From positions 3,799,001-3,863,000 of the forward strand of contig NZ_PZZM01000001.1 in NCBI RefSeq assembly GCF_003046175.1: a stretch of DNA of 64,000 nucleotides. The letters are read 5' to 3'. The notes below the pieces were generated by a model. It was not told the origin of the DNA. It was given only the letters and a program-made list of their open reading frames with translations, and searched no databases. Source of the DNA: Bosea sp. 124 (GTDB lineage: Bacteria > Pseudomonadota > Alphaproteobacteria > Rhizobiales > Beijerinckiaceae). Below are positions 48,145-56,330 of the stretch, piece by piece. The translations under genes were made by a program, and so were the position numbers. Every line of letters starts with the position of its first letter. Positions within the stretch are counted from its first letter, which is position 1.

Positions 48145-48644
48145 CGCTTTTCCGTGTCGGCCCGCGATGGCCGCGCGCATGGCGCAACTCGACAGCCGGA
48201 TTCGCGCCGATGCAAGGGGTGAGGTTTTGGGCGTGCTCGTTTGCGCCTTAAGAATGCGTTACGCATCCTGCGCGGGCGGTTTCGGCTGTGATTGTTTTAT
48301 AATCACTTTTTGTGCGCATGCATACATGTTGCATGCGTATTTTTCAGCATCCGGCTCGGGCGGGCTGAAAATATCGAGCTGAAACAACACCATAGAGTTG
48401 GCATGCTCCCTGCTAGCGAACAGCGTCACGCCGTGGTGGCGCCGGGAGCATGCGATGCATCGCTGCGAGGTTTTCGAGCTACTTTCGCCCGCGCGGGTCG
48501 TGACGAAGACGGACTGGCCGCGCCGCGCGCGCCTGGCCGGCGGCACGCCGCATGCATGAAAGGCGGACAGATCATATCCGCCTGCCCGCCGGATCAGCCG
48601 GTGCCCGCCTCCCTTCCACCCTGCGAAAACAAGGACAGACTCCG
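48145..48644. promoter_or_regulatory. 500-base divergent spacer with three stacked dyads
   Basis: No convincing gene is visible. The part from 48250 to 48350 is markedly AT-rich for this genome and holds ATGCGT-T-ACGCAT (48254-48266), GTGATT-N7-AATCAC (48288-48306, including a perfect TATAAT at 48298-48303) and CGCATGC-N9-GCATGCG (48315-48337). CATGCATACA at 48317-48326 recurs at 58175-58184. It is likely a regulated promoter of the importer operon to the right and of the LysR gene to the left. Confidence 0.5.
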
Positions 48645-50234
48645 ATGATCACGCGCCGCACAGCCATCGCCGCAGGCCTCGCTGCTCCCTTCGTGGCGAA
48701 GGGCAGCGCACAGGCGCAGGCGCCGAGCCGCAACGAGACGCTGCTCCTCGTGCAGGAATATGGCCCCAACAGCCTCGACATGCAGGGCATCGGCTCGTCG
48801 CAGCCGGTGAACGGCGTGGCGCTGAATTGCTATGACCGGCTGCTGCGCTTCAAGCCGGTGCCGATCCCCGGTGGCGGCGGCAATATGGTCTCGATGGGCG
48901 AACTCGAGGGCGAACTGGCAGAGAGCTGGCAGGTCGCGTCAGACGGGATGAGCTGCACCTTCAAGTTGCGCGACGCCAAGTTCCATTCGGGTCGCCAGGT
49001 CACCGCCAAGGACGTCAAGTGGTCCCTCGACCGGGCCTGCACGATCGGCGGCTTCGCGACGACGCAGATGAATGCCGGCTCCCTGGAGAAGGCCGAGCAG
49101 TTCGTCGTCGTCGACGACAAGACCTTCCGCGTCGATTTCGTCCGCAAGGACAAGATGACCCTGCCGAACCTCGCGGTCACGATCCCCTTCGTGTTCGATT
49201 CCGAACTCGCGATGGCGAATGCCGCCGGCGACCCTCACGCCAAGGAATACCTCAAGAACAACATCGCCGGCTCGGGCGCCTTCAAGGTCGAGAGCTGGAA
49301 GCCAGGTGTCGAGACGATCTATGTCCGCAACGATGACTGGAAATGCGGAAAGCTGCCGCAACTGCGCCGCGTCATCGCGCGCGATATCGCCTCGCCCTCG
49401 ACCCGCCGCGCTTTGATCGAGCGCGGAGATGCCGACGTGTCGTACGGGCTGCCGCCGAAGGACTTCAAGGACCTGCTCGACGCCGGCAAGATCAATGTCG
49501 TCGGCGTGCCGATCCCGAACGGTGTCTGGGGCTGCTATCTCAACACGCAGGTCGGTCCCTTCAAGGATGTCCGGCTGCGCCAGGCCGTGGCCTGGGCGAT
49601 GCCCTACGACAAGATTTTGCAGGCCTCGCTGTTCGGGCGCGGCGTCTCGATGTCGGGCGGGCCGGCGACCCCCAAAGTCGCCTGGCCGCAGCCCTTCCCC
49701 TACACCTCCGATATCGCCAAGGCGAAGGCCCTGGTCGATGCGGCGGGCGGCCCCTTCTCGACGACGCTGTATTTCGACGCCGGCAACGCGACCGTTGCCG
49801 AGCCGATGGCGGTGCTGATGAAGGAAGCGCTGGCCGCGATCGGGATCACCGTCGAGATCAACAAGGTGCCGGGCGCCAACTTCCGCACCGAGATCGCCAA
49901 GAAGACCAACCCGATGGTGCTCAACCGCTTCGCTGGCTGGCTCGACTATCCGGATTACTACCTGTTCTGGACGATGCACGGCAACAACTCGATCTTCAAC
50001 ATCGCCGCCTATCAGAACCCGGCGCTGGACAAGCTCGTCGACGCCGCCCGCTTCGCGCCCGACAAGGCCTCCTACGATGCCAACGTCATCGACTTCATCA
50101 AGTTGGTGAACAACGAGGTGCCGATGGTGCCGATCAACCAGCCGACCCATGACGTGGCGCTGCAGAAGTCGATCGGCGGCTACCAGTTCCAGCCCTGCCG
50201 CGAGCCGGATTTCCGCTACCTGACGAAGGGATGA
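48645..50234 (+). CDS. ABC transporter binding protein, family 5 (peptide type)
   Basis: A 529-residue solute-binding protein. A short Tat-like signal (ITRRTAIAAGLAAPFVAKG) ends near AQAQA. Signatures LAESWQVASDGMSCTFKLRD and FHSGRQVTAKDVKWSLDRA are typical. AAGGA precedes the ATG. It begins an operon with two permeases and a fused ATPase, and the biuret-pathway genes follow, so nitrogen-rich small solutes rather than peptides may be the cargo (inference). Confidence 0.92.
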   Translation: MITRRTAIAAGLAAPFVAKGSAQAQAPSRNETLLLVQEYGPNSLDMQGIGSSQPVNGVALNCYDRLLRFKPVPIPGGGGNMVSMGELEGELAESWQVASDGMSCTFKLRDAKFHSGRQVTAKDVKWSLDRACTIGGFATTQMNAGSLEKAEQFVVVDDKTFRVDFVRKDKMTLPNLAVTIPFVFDSELAMANAAGDPHAKEYLKNNIAGSGAFKVESWKPGVETIYVRNDDWKCGKLPQLRRVIARDIASPSTRRALIERGDADVSYGLPPKDFKDLLDAGKINVVGVPIPNGVWGCYLNTQVGPFKDVRLRQAVAWAMPYDKILQASLFGRGVSMSGGPATPKVAWPQPFPYTSDIAKAKALVDAAGGPFSTTLYFDAGNATVAEPMAVLMKEALAAIGITVEINKVPGANFRTEIAKKTNPMVLNRFAGWLDYPDYYLFWTMHGNNSIFNIAAYQNPALDKLVDAARFAPDKASYDANVIDFIKLVNNEVPMVPINQPTHDVALQKSIGGYQFQPCREPDFRYLTKG

Positions 50235-50270
50235 GGGCATTCACGGACGCGTGGGCGCGAAGCGCTCGCG

Positions 50271-50383
50271 CGTCATGCTCGGGCTCGACCCGAGCATCTC
50301 CTGACAGAGTTTCTCGGGTCTGCGCGGAGTTTATCCCGGGGCAGGCCATAGGCCAGCCCCGGGGGCTTCACCCGAGAATGACG
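50271..50383. repeat. Dispersed palindromic repeat, family A, with nested insertion
   Basis: Bounded by CGTCAT and ATGACG as at 26508. The first hairpin is ATGCTCGGG / CCCGAGCAT. A second nested hairpin CCCGGGGC / GCCCCGGG sits within the right half, making this copy longer. It lies between the binding-protein and permease genes. Confidence 0.85.
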
Positions 50384-50418
50384 ATGCGGTTCCGGAACCT
50401 GCTGGAGACATTCACGCC

Positions 50419-51432
50419 ATGCTTCGCCTGATCGGCCAGCGGCTGATGACGACGATCCCTTCGGTGATCGGCGTCATCATCGTCACCTTCCTGCTGACGC
50501 GGGTGCTGCCGGGCGACACGGCAGCCTATTTTGCCGGGCCGGCGGCGTCGCCGCAGGCGATCATCGAGATCCGCAGCAAGCTCGGTCTCGACCAGCCCCT
50601 GCCGGTGCAGTTCGTCTCCTATGTCACCGCGCTGGTGAAGGGCGATCTCGGCCAGTCGCTGACGACAGGCCAGCGCGTCACGGCCGATCTCGCCGCGCGC
50701 CTGCCGGCCTCGGCCGAGCTTACACTGGCGGGCTTGCTGCTCGCGATGGCGGTGGCGCTGCCGCTCGGCGTGGTCGCCGCCGTCAAGCAGGGCTCCTGGG
50801 TCGACCATCTCTGCCGGGTGGTGGCGACGGCCGGCGTCTCGCTGCCGGTGTTCTTCACCGGGCTGCTCTTGGTCTACGTCTTCTATTTCAAGCTCGGCTG
50901 GTCGCCGGCCCCGCTCGGCCGGCTCGACGTCTTCGCCTCGGAGCCGGCGCGCGTCACCGGGCTCTATCTGGTCGATTCCCTGCTGGCGCGCGACGGCGAG
51001 ACCTTCCGGGCAGCCTTCGCGCAGTTGATCCTGCCCGCGGTGACGCTGGCGATCTTCTCGCTGGCGCCGATCACGCGCATGACGCGCGCCTCGATGCTGG
51101 CCGTGCTCGGCGCCGATTTCGTGCGCACCGCGCGGGCGAGCGGCCTGTCCAACCGCAAGGTCATCGGCACCTACGCCTTCCGCAACGCCATGCTGCCGGT
51201 CGTGACCACGCTCGGCATGGTGTTCTCCTTCCTGCTCGGCGCCAATGTTCTGGTCGAGAAGGTCTTCGCCTGGCCGGGCGTCGGCTCCTATGCGGTCGAG
51301 GCGTTGATCGCCTCCGACTATGCGCCGATCCAGGGTTTCGTGCTGACCATGGCGGTCATGTATGTCGCGCTCAATCTGATGATCGACGTGCTCTACGGCG
51401 TCATCGATCCGCGCGTCAGGCTGGAGGGCTGA
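50419..51432 (+). CDS. ABC transporter permease, DppB/OppB type
   Basis: A 337-residue permease: LIGQRLMTTIPSVIGVIIVT at the N terminus, GLDQPLPVQFVSYVTALVKG, and the loop FVRTARASGLSNRKVIGTYA. It follows the binding protein after a repeat and is five bases from the next permease. Confidence 0.94.
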   Translation: MLRLIGQRLMTTIPSVIGVIIVTFLLTRVLPGDTAAYFAGPAASPQAIIEIRSKLGLDQPLPVQFVSYVTALVKGDLGQSLTTGQRVTADLAARLPASAELTLAGLLLAMAVALPLGVVAAVKQGSWVDHLCRVVATAGVSLPVFFTGLLLVYVFYFKLGWSPAPLGRLDVFASEPARVTGLYLVDSLLARDGETFRAAFAQLILPAVTLAIFSLAPITRMTRASMLAVLGADFVRTARASGLSNRKVIGTYAFRNAMLPVVTTLGMVFSFLLGANVLVEKVFAWPGVGSYAVEALIASDYAPIQGFVLTMAVMYVALNLMIDVLYGVIDPRVRLEG

Positions 51433-51437
51433 GGGTC

Positions 51438-52343
51438 ATGAACGACATGTCCAAAGTTGATCCAGCAGCGCCCGCGCTGCGTTTCGAGGCGCCGCCCTCC
51501 ACCAGCATCTGGGCCCATGCCCGTCATATCGTCGCCGAGAACCCGGTCACAGGGCTCGCCTTCGGGCTGTTCGCGCTGATCGTGCTGGCGGCGGTGTTCG
51601 GTCCTTCGCTCGTCCCCTACGATCCGCTGGCGAGCAACACCAACTCCGCCCTGCAGGGCCCGAGCGCGAGCCACTGGTTCGGTACCGACCAGCTCGGGCG
51701 CGATATCTTCAGCCGGGTGATCGTCGCGACGCGGCTCGATTTCGCCATCGCGATCTGCTCGGTCGCGCTCGTCTTCGCGATGGGCGGGCTCGCCGGCGTG
51801 ATGGCCGGCTTCTATGGCGGCTGGGTCGACAAACTGGTCGGGCGCATCGCCGACACCATCATGGCCTTCCCCCTCTTCGTGCTGGCGATGGGCATCGTGG
51901 CGGCGCTGGGCAACAGCGTCACCAACATCGTCATCGCGACCGCGATCATCAATTTTCCGCTCTACGCCCGCGTCGCGCGGGCCGAGGCGAATATCCGGCG
52001 CGAGGCCGGCTTCGTGCAGGCAGCCAGGCTTTCGGGCAACTCCGACTGGCGGCTGCTGCTGGCCCAGATCGTGCCGAACATCATGCCGATCATGGCCGTG
52101 CAGATGTCGCTGACCATGGGCTACGCCATCCTGAATGCCGCGGGGCTTTCGTTCATCGGGCTCGGCGTGCGCCCGCCGACGCCCGAATGGGGCATCATGG
52201 TCGCGGAGGGGGCGAGCTTCATCGTCTCCGGGGAATGGTGGATCGCCTTCTTCCCCGGTCTCGCTCTGATGACCGCGGTGTTCTGCTTCAACCTGCTCGG
52301 CGACGGCGTGCGCGACCTCGTCGATCCGCAGCGGAGGAATTGA
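51438..52343 (+). CDS. ABC transporter permease, DppC/OppC type
   Basis: A 301-residue permease with FGTDQLGRDIFSRVIVATRL and the loop FVQAARLSGNSDWRLLLAQI. GAGGG lies before the ATG. It is separated from the ATPase gene by a palindromic repeat of another family. Confidence 0.94.
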   Translation: MNDMSKVDPAAPALRFEAPPSTSIWAHARHIVAENPVTGLAFGLFALIVLAAVFGPSLVPYDPLASNTNSALQGPSASHWFGTDQLGRDIFSRVIVATRLDFAIAICSVALVFAMGGLAGVMAGFYGGWVDKLVGRIADTIMAFPLFVLAMGIVAALGNSVTNIVIATAIINFPLYARVARAEANIRREAGFVQAARLSGNSDWRLLLAQIVPNIMPIMAVQMSLTMGYAILNAAGLSFIGLGVRPPTPEWGIMVAEGASFIVSGEWWIAFFPGLALMTAVFCFNLLGDGVRDLVDPQRRN

Positions 52344-52357
52344 GCATGGCGAGCGCT

Positions 52358-52480
52358 GTCATTCCGGGGCGCGGCGAAGCCGCGAACCCGGAACCCACGG
52401 GCAGGGGCGAGACCTGCCACATCGTGAGTTTTTACCCAGTCGTGGGTTCCGGGTTCTCGCTGCGCGAGCCCCGGAATGAC
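52358..52480. repeat. Dispersed palindromic repeat, family B
   Basis: Outer arms GTCATTCCGGGGC / GCCCCGGAATGAC; inner 16-bp arms GAACCCGGAACCCACG / CGTGGGTTCCGGGTTC. It occupies almost the whole gap between permease and ATPase; the ribosome site of the ATPase begins right after it. Confidence 0.85.
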
Positions 52481-52494
52481 AAAGGGAGCGCCTC

Positions 52495-54213
52495 ATGATC
52501 CCCGCACCGCTCCTCGACATCAAGAACCTCACGGTCGAATTCGCCACGCGCCGCGGCACGGTGCAGGCGGTGAAGGCGATCGACATCAGCGTTGCCAAGG
52601 GCGAGACCGTCGCGATCGTTGGCGAATCCGGCTCCGGCAAGTCGGTGACGTCCTATGCCGTGGTGCGCATCCTCGACCGTGCCGGCAGGGTGGCCGAGGG
52701 CGCGATTTCTTTCTCCGGCATGGATCTCGTCACAGCGCCCGAATCCCAGATGCGCGACCTGCGCGGGCGCGAGATCTCGATGATCTTCCAGAACCCGCGC
52801 GCGGCGCTGAACCCGATCCGCAAGGTCGGCAAGCAGATCGAGGACGTGCTGCTCGAGCATGTTCAGGCAACGCGTGCGACGGCGCGGGAGAAGGCGATCG
52901 AGGCGCTCTCCAAGGTGAAGATCGCCCGTCCCGAGGAACGCTACGACGCCTACCCTTTCGAACTCTCGGGCGGCATGTGCCAGCGCGTCGTGATCGCGCT
53001 CGCGCTCGCCTGCCAGCCGCAACTCCTGATCGCCGATGAACCGACCACCGGCCTCGACGTCACCACGCAGAAGGCGGTGATGGATTTGATCGTCGAGCTG
53101 ACCCGCGCGCGCGGCATGTCGACGATCCTGATCACCCATGATCTCGGCCTCGCTGCCGCCTATTGCGACAAGGTCGTGGTGATGGAGAAGGGCGTCGTGG
53201 TCGAGACCGCCGCAGCCAGCGAGATCTTCCGCAATCCGCAGCACCCGTACACCCGCAAGCTGATGCAGGCGACGCCGCGTCTCGGCATGTCGCTGGCTGA
53301 TCTGCTGCCGGATGCGCCAAAGGCAGCCGAGTCTAAGGCGCCTGCGGCCGAACCAAAGGCGCCTGTCGCCGCGCCGGTCGCGGGGGGCGAGCCGCTGATG
53401 CGGGTCGAGAACCTGCTGAAAGAGTATCCCCGTCCCGACACGGGCTCGCTGTTCGCCAAGCTGATGGGCAAGGCCGAGGCGCCGAAATCGGCCTTCCGGG
53501 CGGTCGACGGCATCAGCTTCACCGTGGCGAAGGGCGAGACGCTCGGGCTCGTCGGCGAATCCGGCTGCGGCAAGTCGACGACCTCGATGATGATCACAAG
53601 GCTGATCGACCCGAGCGGCGGCAGGATCGTCTTCGACGGCACCGACATCGGCGCGATCCCGGCCAAGCAGTTCGCGGCCTCGCCGCATCGCCGGCGCATC
53701 CAGATGGTCTTCCAGGACCCGACCGACAGCCTCAATCCGCGCTTCACAGCCGAGCGGGCGATTGCCGATCCGATCATGCGGATGGGCGCGATCAAGGGGC
53801 GTGACGCGCTGCGGGCGCGCTGCGAGGATCTGGCGCGGCTGGTCGGTTTGCCTGTCGAGTTGATCGACCGCTTCCCGCACCAGCTTTCGGGTGGGCAGAA
53901 GGCGCGGGTCGGCATCGCGCGCGCCATCGCGCTCGACCCCGATCTCGTTATCCTCGATGAGCCGACGGCCGCGCTCGACGTCTCGGTGCAGGCTGTCGTG
54001 CTGAACCTGCTGGAAGAGCTGAAAGGCCGGCTCGGGATGAGCTACCTCTTCGTCTCGCACGACCTCAACGTGGTCAGGCTGCTCTGCGACCGGGTCATTG
54101 TGATGAAGACGGGGGCCATCGTCGAGCAGGGGACCGCCGAGGAGGTTCTGGGCAATCCGCAGGCGGAGTATACCAAGGAATTGCTGACGGCGATTCCGCA
54201 TCCGCCGCTGTGA
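52495..54213 (+). CDS. Fused dual ABC ATPase, DppD-DppF type
   Basis: A 572-residue protein with two ATPase domains in one chain. Domain 1 (to about residue 270): [41 protein letters not shown] linker rich in A, P, E, K (around 275-300). Domain 2: [40 protein letters not shown]. It powers the importer 48645-52343 and could also serve the ATPase-less importer at 38746-42371. Confidence 0.95.
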   Translation: MIPAPLLDIKNLTVEFATRRGTVQAVKAIDISVAKGETVAIVGESGSGKSVTSYAVVRILDRAGRVAEGAISFSGMDLVTAPESQMRDLRGREISMIFQNPRAALNPIRKVGKQIEDVLLEHVQATRATAREKAIEALSKVKIARPEERYDAYPFELSGGMCQRVVIALALACQPQLLIADEPTTGLDVTTQKAVMDLIVELTRARGMSTILITHDLGLAAAYCDKVVVMEKGVVVETAAASEIFRNPQHPYTRKLMQATPRLGMSLADLLPDAPKAAESKAPAAEPKAPVAAPVAGGEPLMRVENLLKEYPRPDTGSLFAKLMGKAEAPKSAFRAVDGISFTVAKGETLGLVGESGCGKSTTSMMITRLIDPSGGRIVFDGTDIGAIPAKQFAASPHRRRIQMVFQDPTDSLNPRFTAERAIADPIMRMGAIKGRDALRARCEDLARLVGLPVELIDRFPHQLSGGQKARVGIARAIALDPDLVILDEPTAALDVSVQAVVLNLLEELKGRLGMSYLFVSHDLNVVRLLCDRVIVMKTGAIVEQGTAEEVLGNPQAEYTKELLTAIPHPPL

Positions 54214-54224
54214 TATCCCTCAGC

Positions 54225-54336
54225 CCTCATCCTGAGGAGCGCTCCGCAGAAGCGCGTCTCGAAGGATGGTTCAGGACGCTCCGGACGCATCTGGAGCATC
54301 CTTCGAGACGCTGCTGTGCAGCTCCTCAGGATGAGG
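54225..54336. repeat. Dispersed palindromic repeat, family C
   Basis: Outer arms CCTCATCCTGAGGAGC / GCTCCTCAGGATGAGG; inner arms GCGTCTCGAAGGATG / CATCCTTCGAGACGC. This type is frequent in Bradyrhizobium-related genomes. It follows the ATPase stop and precedes the AtzH-like gene. Confidence 0.85.
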
Positions 54337-54370
54337 ACTGCCGAATGAACGACATTTGAGGTGCCTGCCG

Positions 54371-54751
54371 ATGAAGATCAACGACCCCGCCGTTATCGCC
54401 GAAGTCGAGGCCGCCTTCATGGCCTATGAGAAGGCCCTCAACGAGAACGACGTCGCGATGCTGGATGCGTCGTTCAAGGATGCGCCGGAGACGATCCGCT
54501 ACGGCATGGGCGAGAACCTCTACGGCTTTGGCGAGATCGCGGCTTTCCGCTCGGCGCGTTCGCCGGCCGGCCTGCTGCGGACGATCGAGCGCACCGTCAT
54601 CACCACCTATGGCGATGCGATGGCGACGGCCAACACGCTGTTCCGGCGCGAGAGCATGGCCGGCAAGGTCGGCCGCCAGAGCCAGACCTGGGTGAAGTTT
54701 CCGGAAGGCTGGCGCGTGGTCTCCGCCCATGTCAGTGCGATTGCCGAATGA
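54371..54751 (+). CDS. atzH: AtzH-like protein (DUF3225 family)
   Basis: A 126-residue protein with a cone-like SnoaL/NTF2 fold. TIRYGMGENLYGFGEI and AAFRSARSP match DUF3225. AtzH from the cyanuric-acid operon of Pseudomonas sp. ADP acts as a decarboxylating amidohydrolase on 1,3-dicarboxyurea, guiding it to allophanate. The start is the ATG at 54371 with GAGGTG in front; the frame is open five codons more. The nearby AtzE, AtzG and AtzF genes strongly support this assignment. Confidence 0.83.
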   Translation: MKINDPAVIAEVEAAFMAYEKALNENDVAMLDASFKDAPETIRYGMGENLYGFGEIAAFRSARSPAGLLRTIERTVITTYGDAMATANTLFRRESMAGKVGRQSQTWVKFPEGWRVVSAHVSAIAE

Positions 54752-54763
54752 GTGCAGGCAGCC

Positions 54764-54823
54764 GATGATGCTGCGCCCGATGATCTTGTCCGCAATGATC
54801 TTGCCCCCAATGATTTTGCCGCC
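54764..54823 (+). repeat. Four 15-bp tandem repeats before the GntR gene
   Basis: Degenerate units GATGATGCTGCGCCC, GATGATCTTGTCCGC, AATGATCTTGCCCCC and AATGATTTTGCCGCC follow without gaps. They start 12 bases after the AtzH-like stop and end about 50 bases before the GntR start. A minisatellite, or a set of repeated operator half-sites. Confidence 0.75.
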
Positions 54824-54875
54824 GTCGTCTGCGAGTCGGGCGGCGGCACATCCTCCCGCCTGAGATCCAGCCTTC

Positions 54876-55559
54876 ATGCTGCGCCATGCCACTGCCAGGA
54901 CATCCAAGCCGGTTGCGGCACCGCTGACGCGGACCGAGACGCTGCGCCTGCAGATCGCCGACGAGATCGTCTCCGGTGTGCTCGAACCCGGGACGCCGCT
55001 CGACGAACAGGAGCTTGCGGCGCGGTTCGGTGTGTCGCGGACCCCGGTGCGCGAGGCCATCCGCCAGCTCTCCGCCTCCGGGCTCGTCAGCGTGCGGCCG
55101 CATCGCGGCGCCGTCGTCGCGCTGCCGACGCCGGCCCAGCTCAACGACATGTTCGAGGCGATGGCCGAGCTGGAGGCGCTCTGCGCCGGGCTCGCCGCCC
55201 GCAACATGACTGTGCCCGAGCGGCGCGGACTCGAGGCCTTGCACAACGATCTCCGGCTGCTCGTGCATGAGGGCGATCCGGCGAGCTATCACGAGAAGAA
55301 CGAGGCCTTTCACGGCGCGATCTATGCCGGTTCGCATAACGGCTACCTGGCCGAACTGACCCTGATGACGCGGATCCGCGTTGCGCCTTTCCGCCGGGCC
55401 CAGTTCCGCGCGACGGGCCGTCTCGGCGGCTCCTATCAGGAGCACGACCTGATCGTGCAGGCGATCCTGCGCGGCGATCATCAGGGCGCCGTCGAGGCGA
55501 TGCGCGCCCATATCGGCATCGTCCGTGATGCGTTCCGAAGCTATGCCGAGACGCGGTGA
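54876..55559 (+). CDS. GntR-family regulator (FadR/FCD subgroup)
   Basis: A 227-residue regulator. The winged helix has LRLQIADEIVSGVLEPGTPL, ARFGVSRTPVREAIRQLSAS and VRPHRGAVVALPT; the C-terminal FCD all-helical effector domain follows. It sits in the middle of the Atz/Biu genes and is the best candidate for their control. A shared CATGCATACA motif at 48317 and 58175 could be its site. Confidence 0.92.
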   Translation: MLRHATARTSKPVAAPLTRTETLRLQIADEIVSGVLEPGTPLDEQELAARFGVSRTPVREAIRQLSASGLVSVRPHRGAVVALPTPAQLNDMFEAMAELEALCAGLAARNMTVPERRGLEALHNDLRLLVHEGDPASYHEKNEAFHGAIYAGSHNGYLAELTLMTRIRVAPFRRAQFRATGRLGGSYQEHDLIVQAILRGDHQGAVEAMRAHIGIVRDAFRSYAETR

Positions 55560-55578
55560 GGAGCTTGATCAAACGCTC

Positions 55579-56016
55579 TCAGAGCGGCGGCAGATTGTCG
55601 AACGGATTGAGCCAGGCGATCCCGAGAGGGCGGAAATGCCGCTCATTCGCAGTCAGCAGGGTCAGGCCATGCGTGGCTGCGGTCGCGGCGATGGCGACAT
55701 CGGCAAAGCCCATGCCGAAGCCGCGTGCCTGGTCGAGCATTGGGCCGGCACGACGCGCAACGGCCTGATCGAAAGGCAGTAATCGCTCGCCGTAGAGGTG
55801 TTCCACGGTTTCCAGCCAAAGGCGTAGCCTGCCAGCCTTTGCTGTTGCGCCAATGCGGAAGGCGGCTGCAATCCCCTTCTCGATTTCGGCCAGCGTAATT
55901 GTTGAAAGGAAGAGGCGCTCGCTGGCTCTCGGCAGCCAATCGTTCAGGTCGTGCCGCATCTGCGCCTTCGTCGGCGCTGAGGCGGAAAGAACGTCGGTGT
56001 CGAGCAGATATCTCAA
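55579..56016 (-). CDS. vapC: PIN-domain toxin, VapC type
   Basis: A 145-residue ribonuclease of the PIN family. Acidic residues: YLLDTDVLSA at the N terminus, ITLAEIEKG, and GFADVAIAATAATHGL with the final aspartate. Length and pattern fit VapC (FitB-like). It starts with TTG overlapping the antitoxin stop (TTGA). Its stop is 20 bases from the convergent GntR gene. Confidence 0.88.
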   Translation of the reverse strand: MRYLLDTDVLSASAPTKAQMRHDLNDWLPRASERLFLSTITLAEIEKGIAAAFRIGATAKAGRLRLWLETVEHLYGERLLPFDQAVARRAGPMLDQARGFGMGFADVAIAATAATHGLTLLTANERHFRPLGIAWLNPFDNLPPL

Positions 56017-56255
56017 AGATCGATATCGCGGATCGGGATGCGGTCCCGCTCGGGAATGTCACCCGGCTCCGCCGGAAAAGCTGCCAGCAATTCGCCGAAA
56101 CTCGGCACGTGGGACAGCCGTTCGTAGTCCGCGAAGGACAGGACGACCGCCTCCTTGCGGCCGTGCCGTGTGATCAATGCGGGCTCGCCCGCGACGGCCC
56201 TGTCGATCAGCGCGGACAGCGAGGCTTTTGCCTCGCGCAACTGAACTTCCTTCAC
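56013..56255 (-). CDS. Phd/YefM-type antitoxin of the PIN toxin
   Basis: An 80-residue antitoxin. VQLREAKASLSALIDRAVAG and ITRHGRKEAVVLSFADYERL are the Phd/YefM signature; the acidic C-terminal tail should wrap the toxin. It starts with GTG six bases after a perfect AGGAGG. It is the first gene of the pair, as usual. Confidence 0.9.
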   Translation of the reverse strand: MKEVQLREAKASLSALIDRAVAGEPALITRHGRKEAVVLSFADYERLSHVPSFGELLAAFPAEPGDIPERDRIPIRDIDL

Positions 56256-56269
56256 AGCGGCCTCCTGTC

Positions 56270-56291
56270 GTGACTACAGGTGACTATATAT
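56270..56291 (-). promoter_or_regulatory. Promoter/operator of the toxin-antitoxin pair
   Basis: Direct repeat GTGACTA at 56270-56276 and 56280-56286 (ten-base period, plus strand), running into TATATA, which reads as a -10 element on the minus strand. This is fitting for autoregulation by the Phd-type antitoxin. Confidence 0.4.
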
Positions 56292-56330
56292 GCCCGTCGA
56301 CGGGCGGTGCCAAGCCTCCGATGGTCTTCC

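Noticed and set aside
48292..48648. 118-residue open frame in the divergent spacer before the binding protein
   Set aside because: It spans the dyads, has no good ribosome site and no family pattern; the region looks regulatory.
54764..54823. CRISPR-like array
   Set aside because: Repeats are contiguous with no spacers and only 15 bp long; there are no cas genes in the window.
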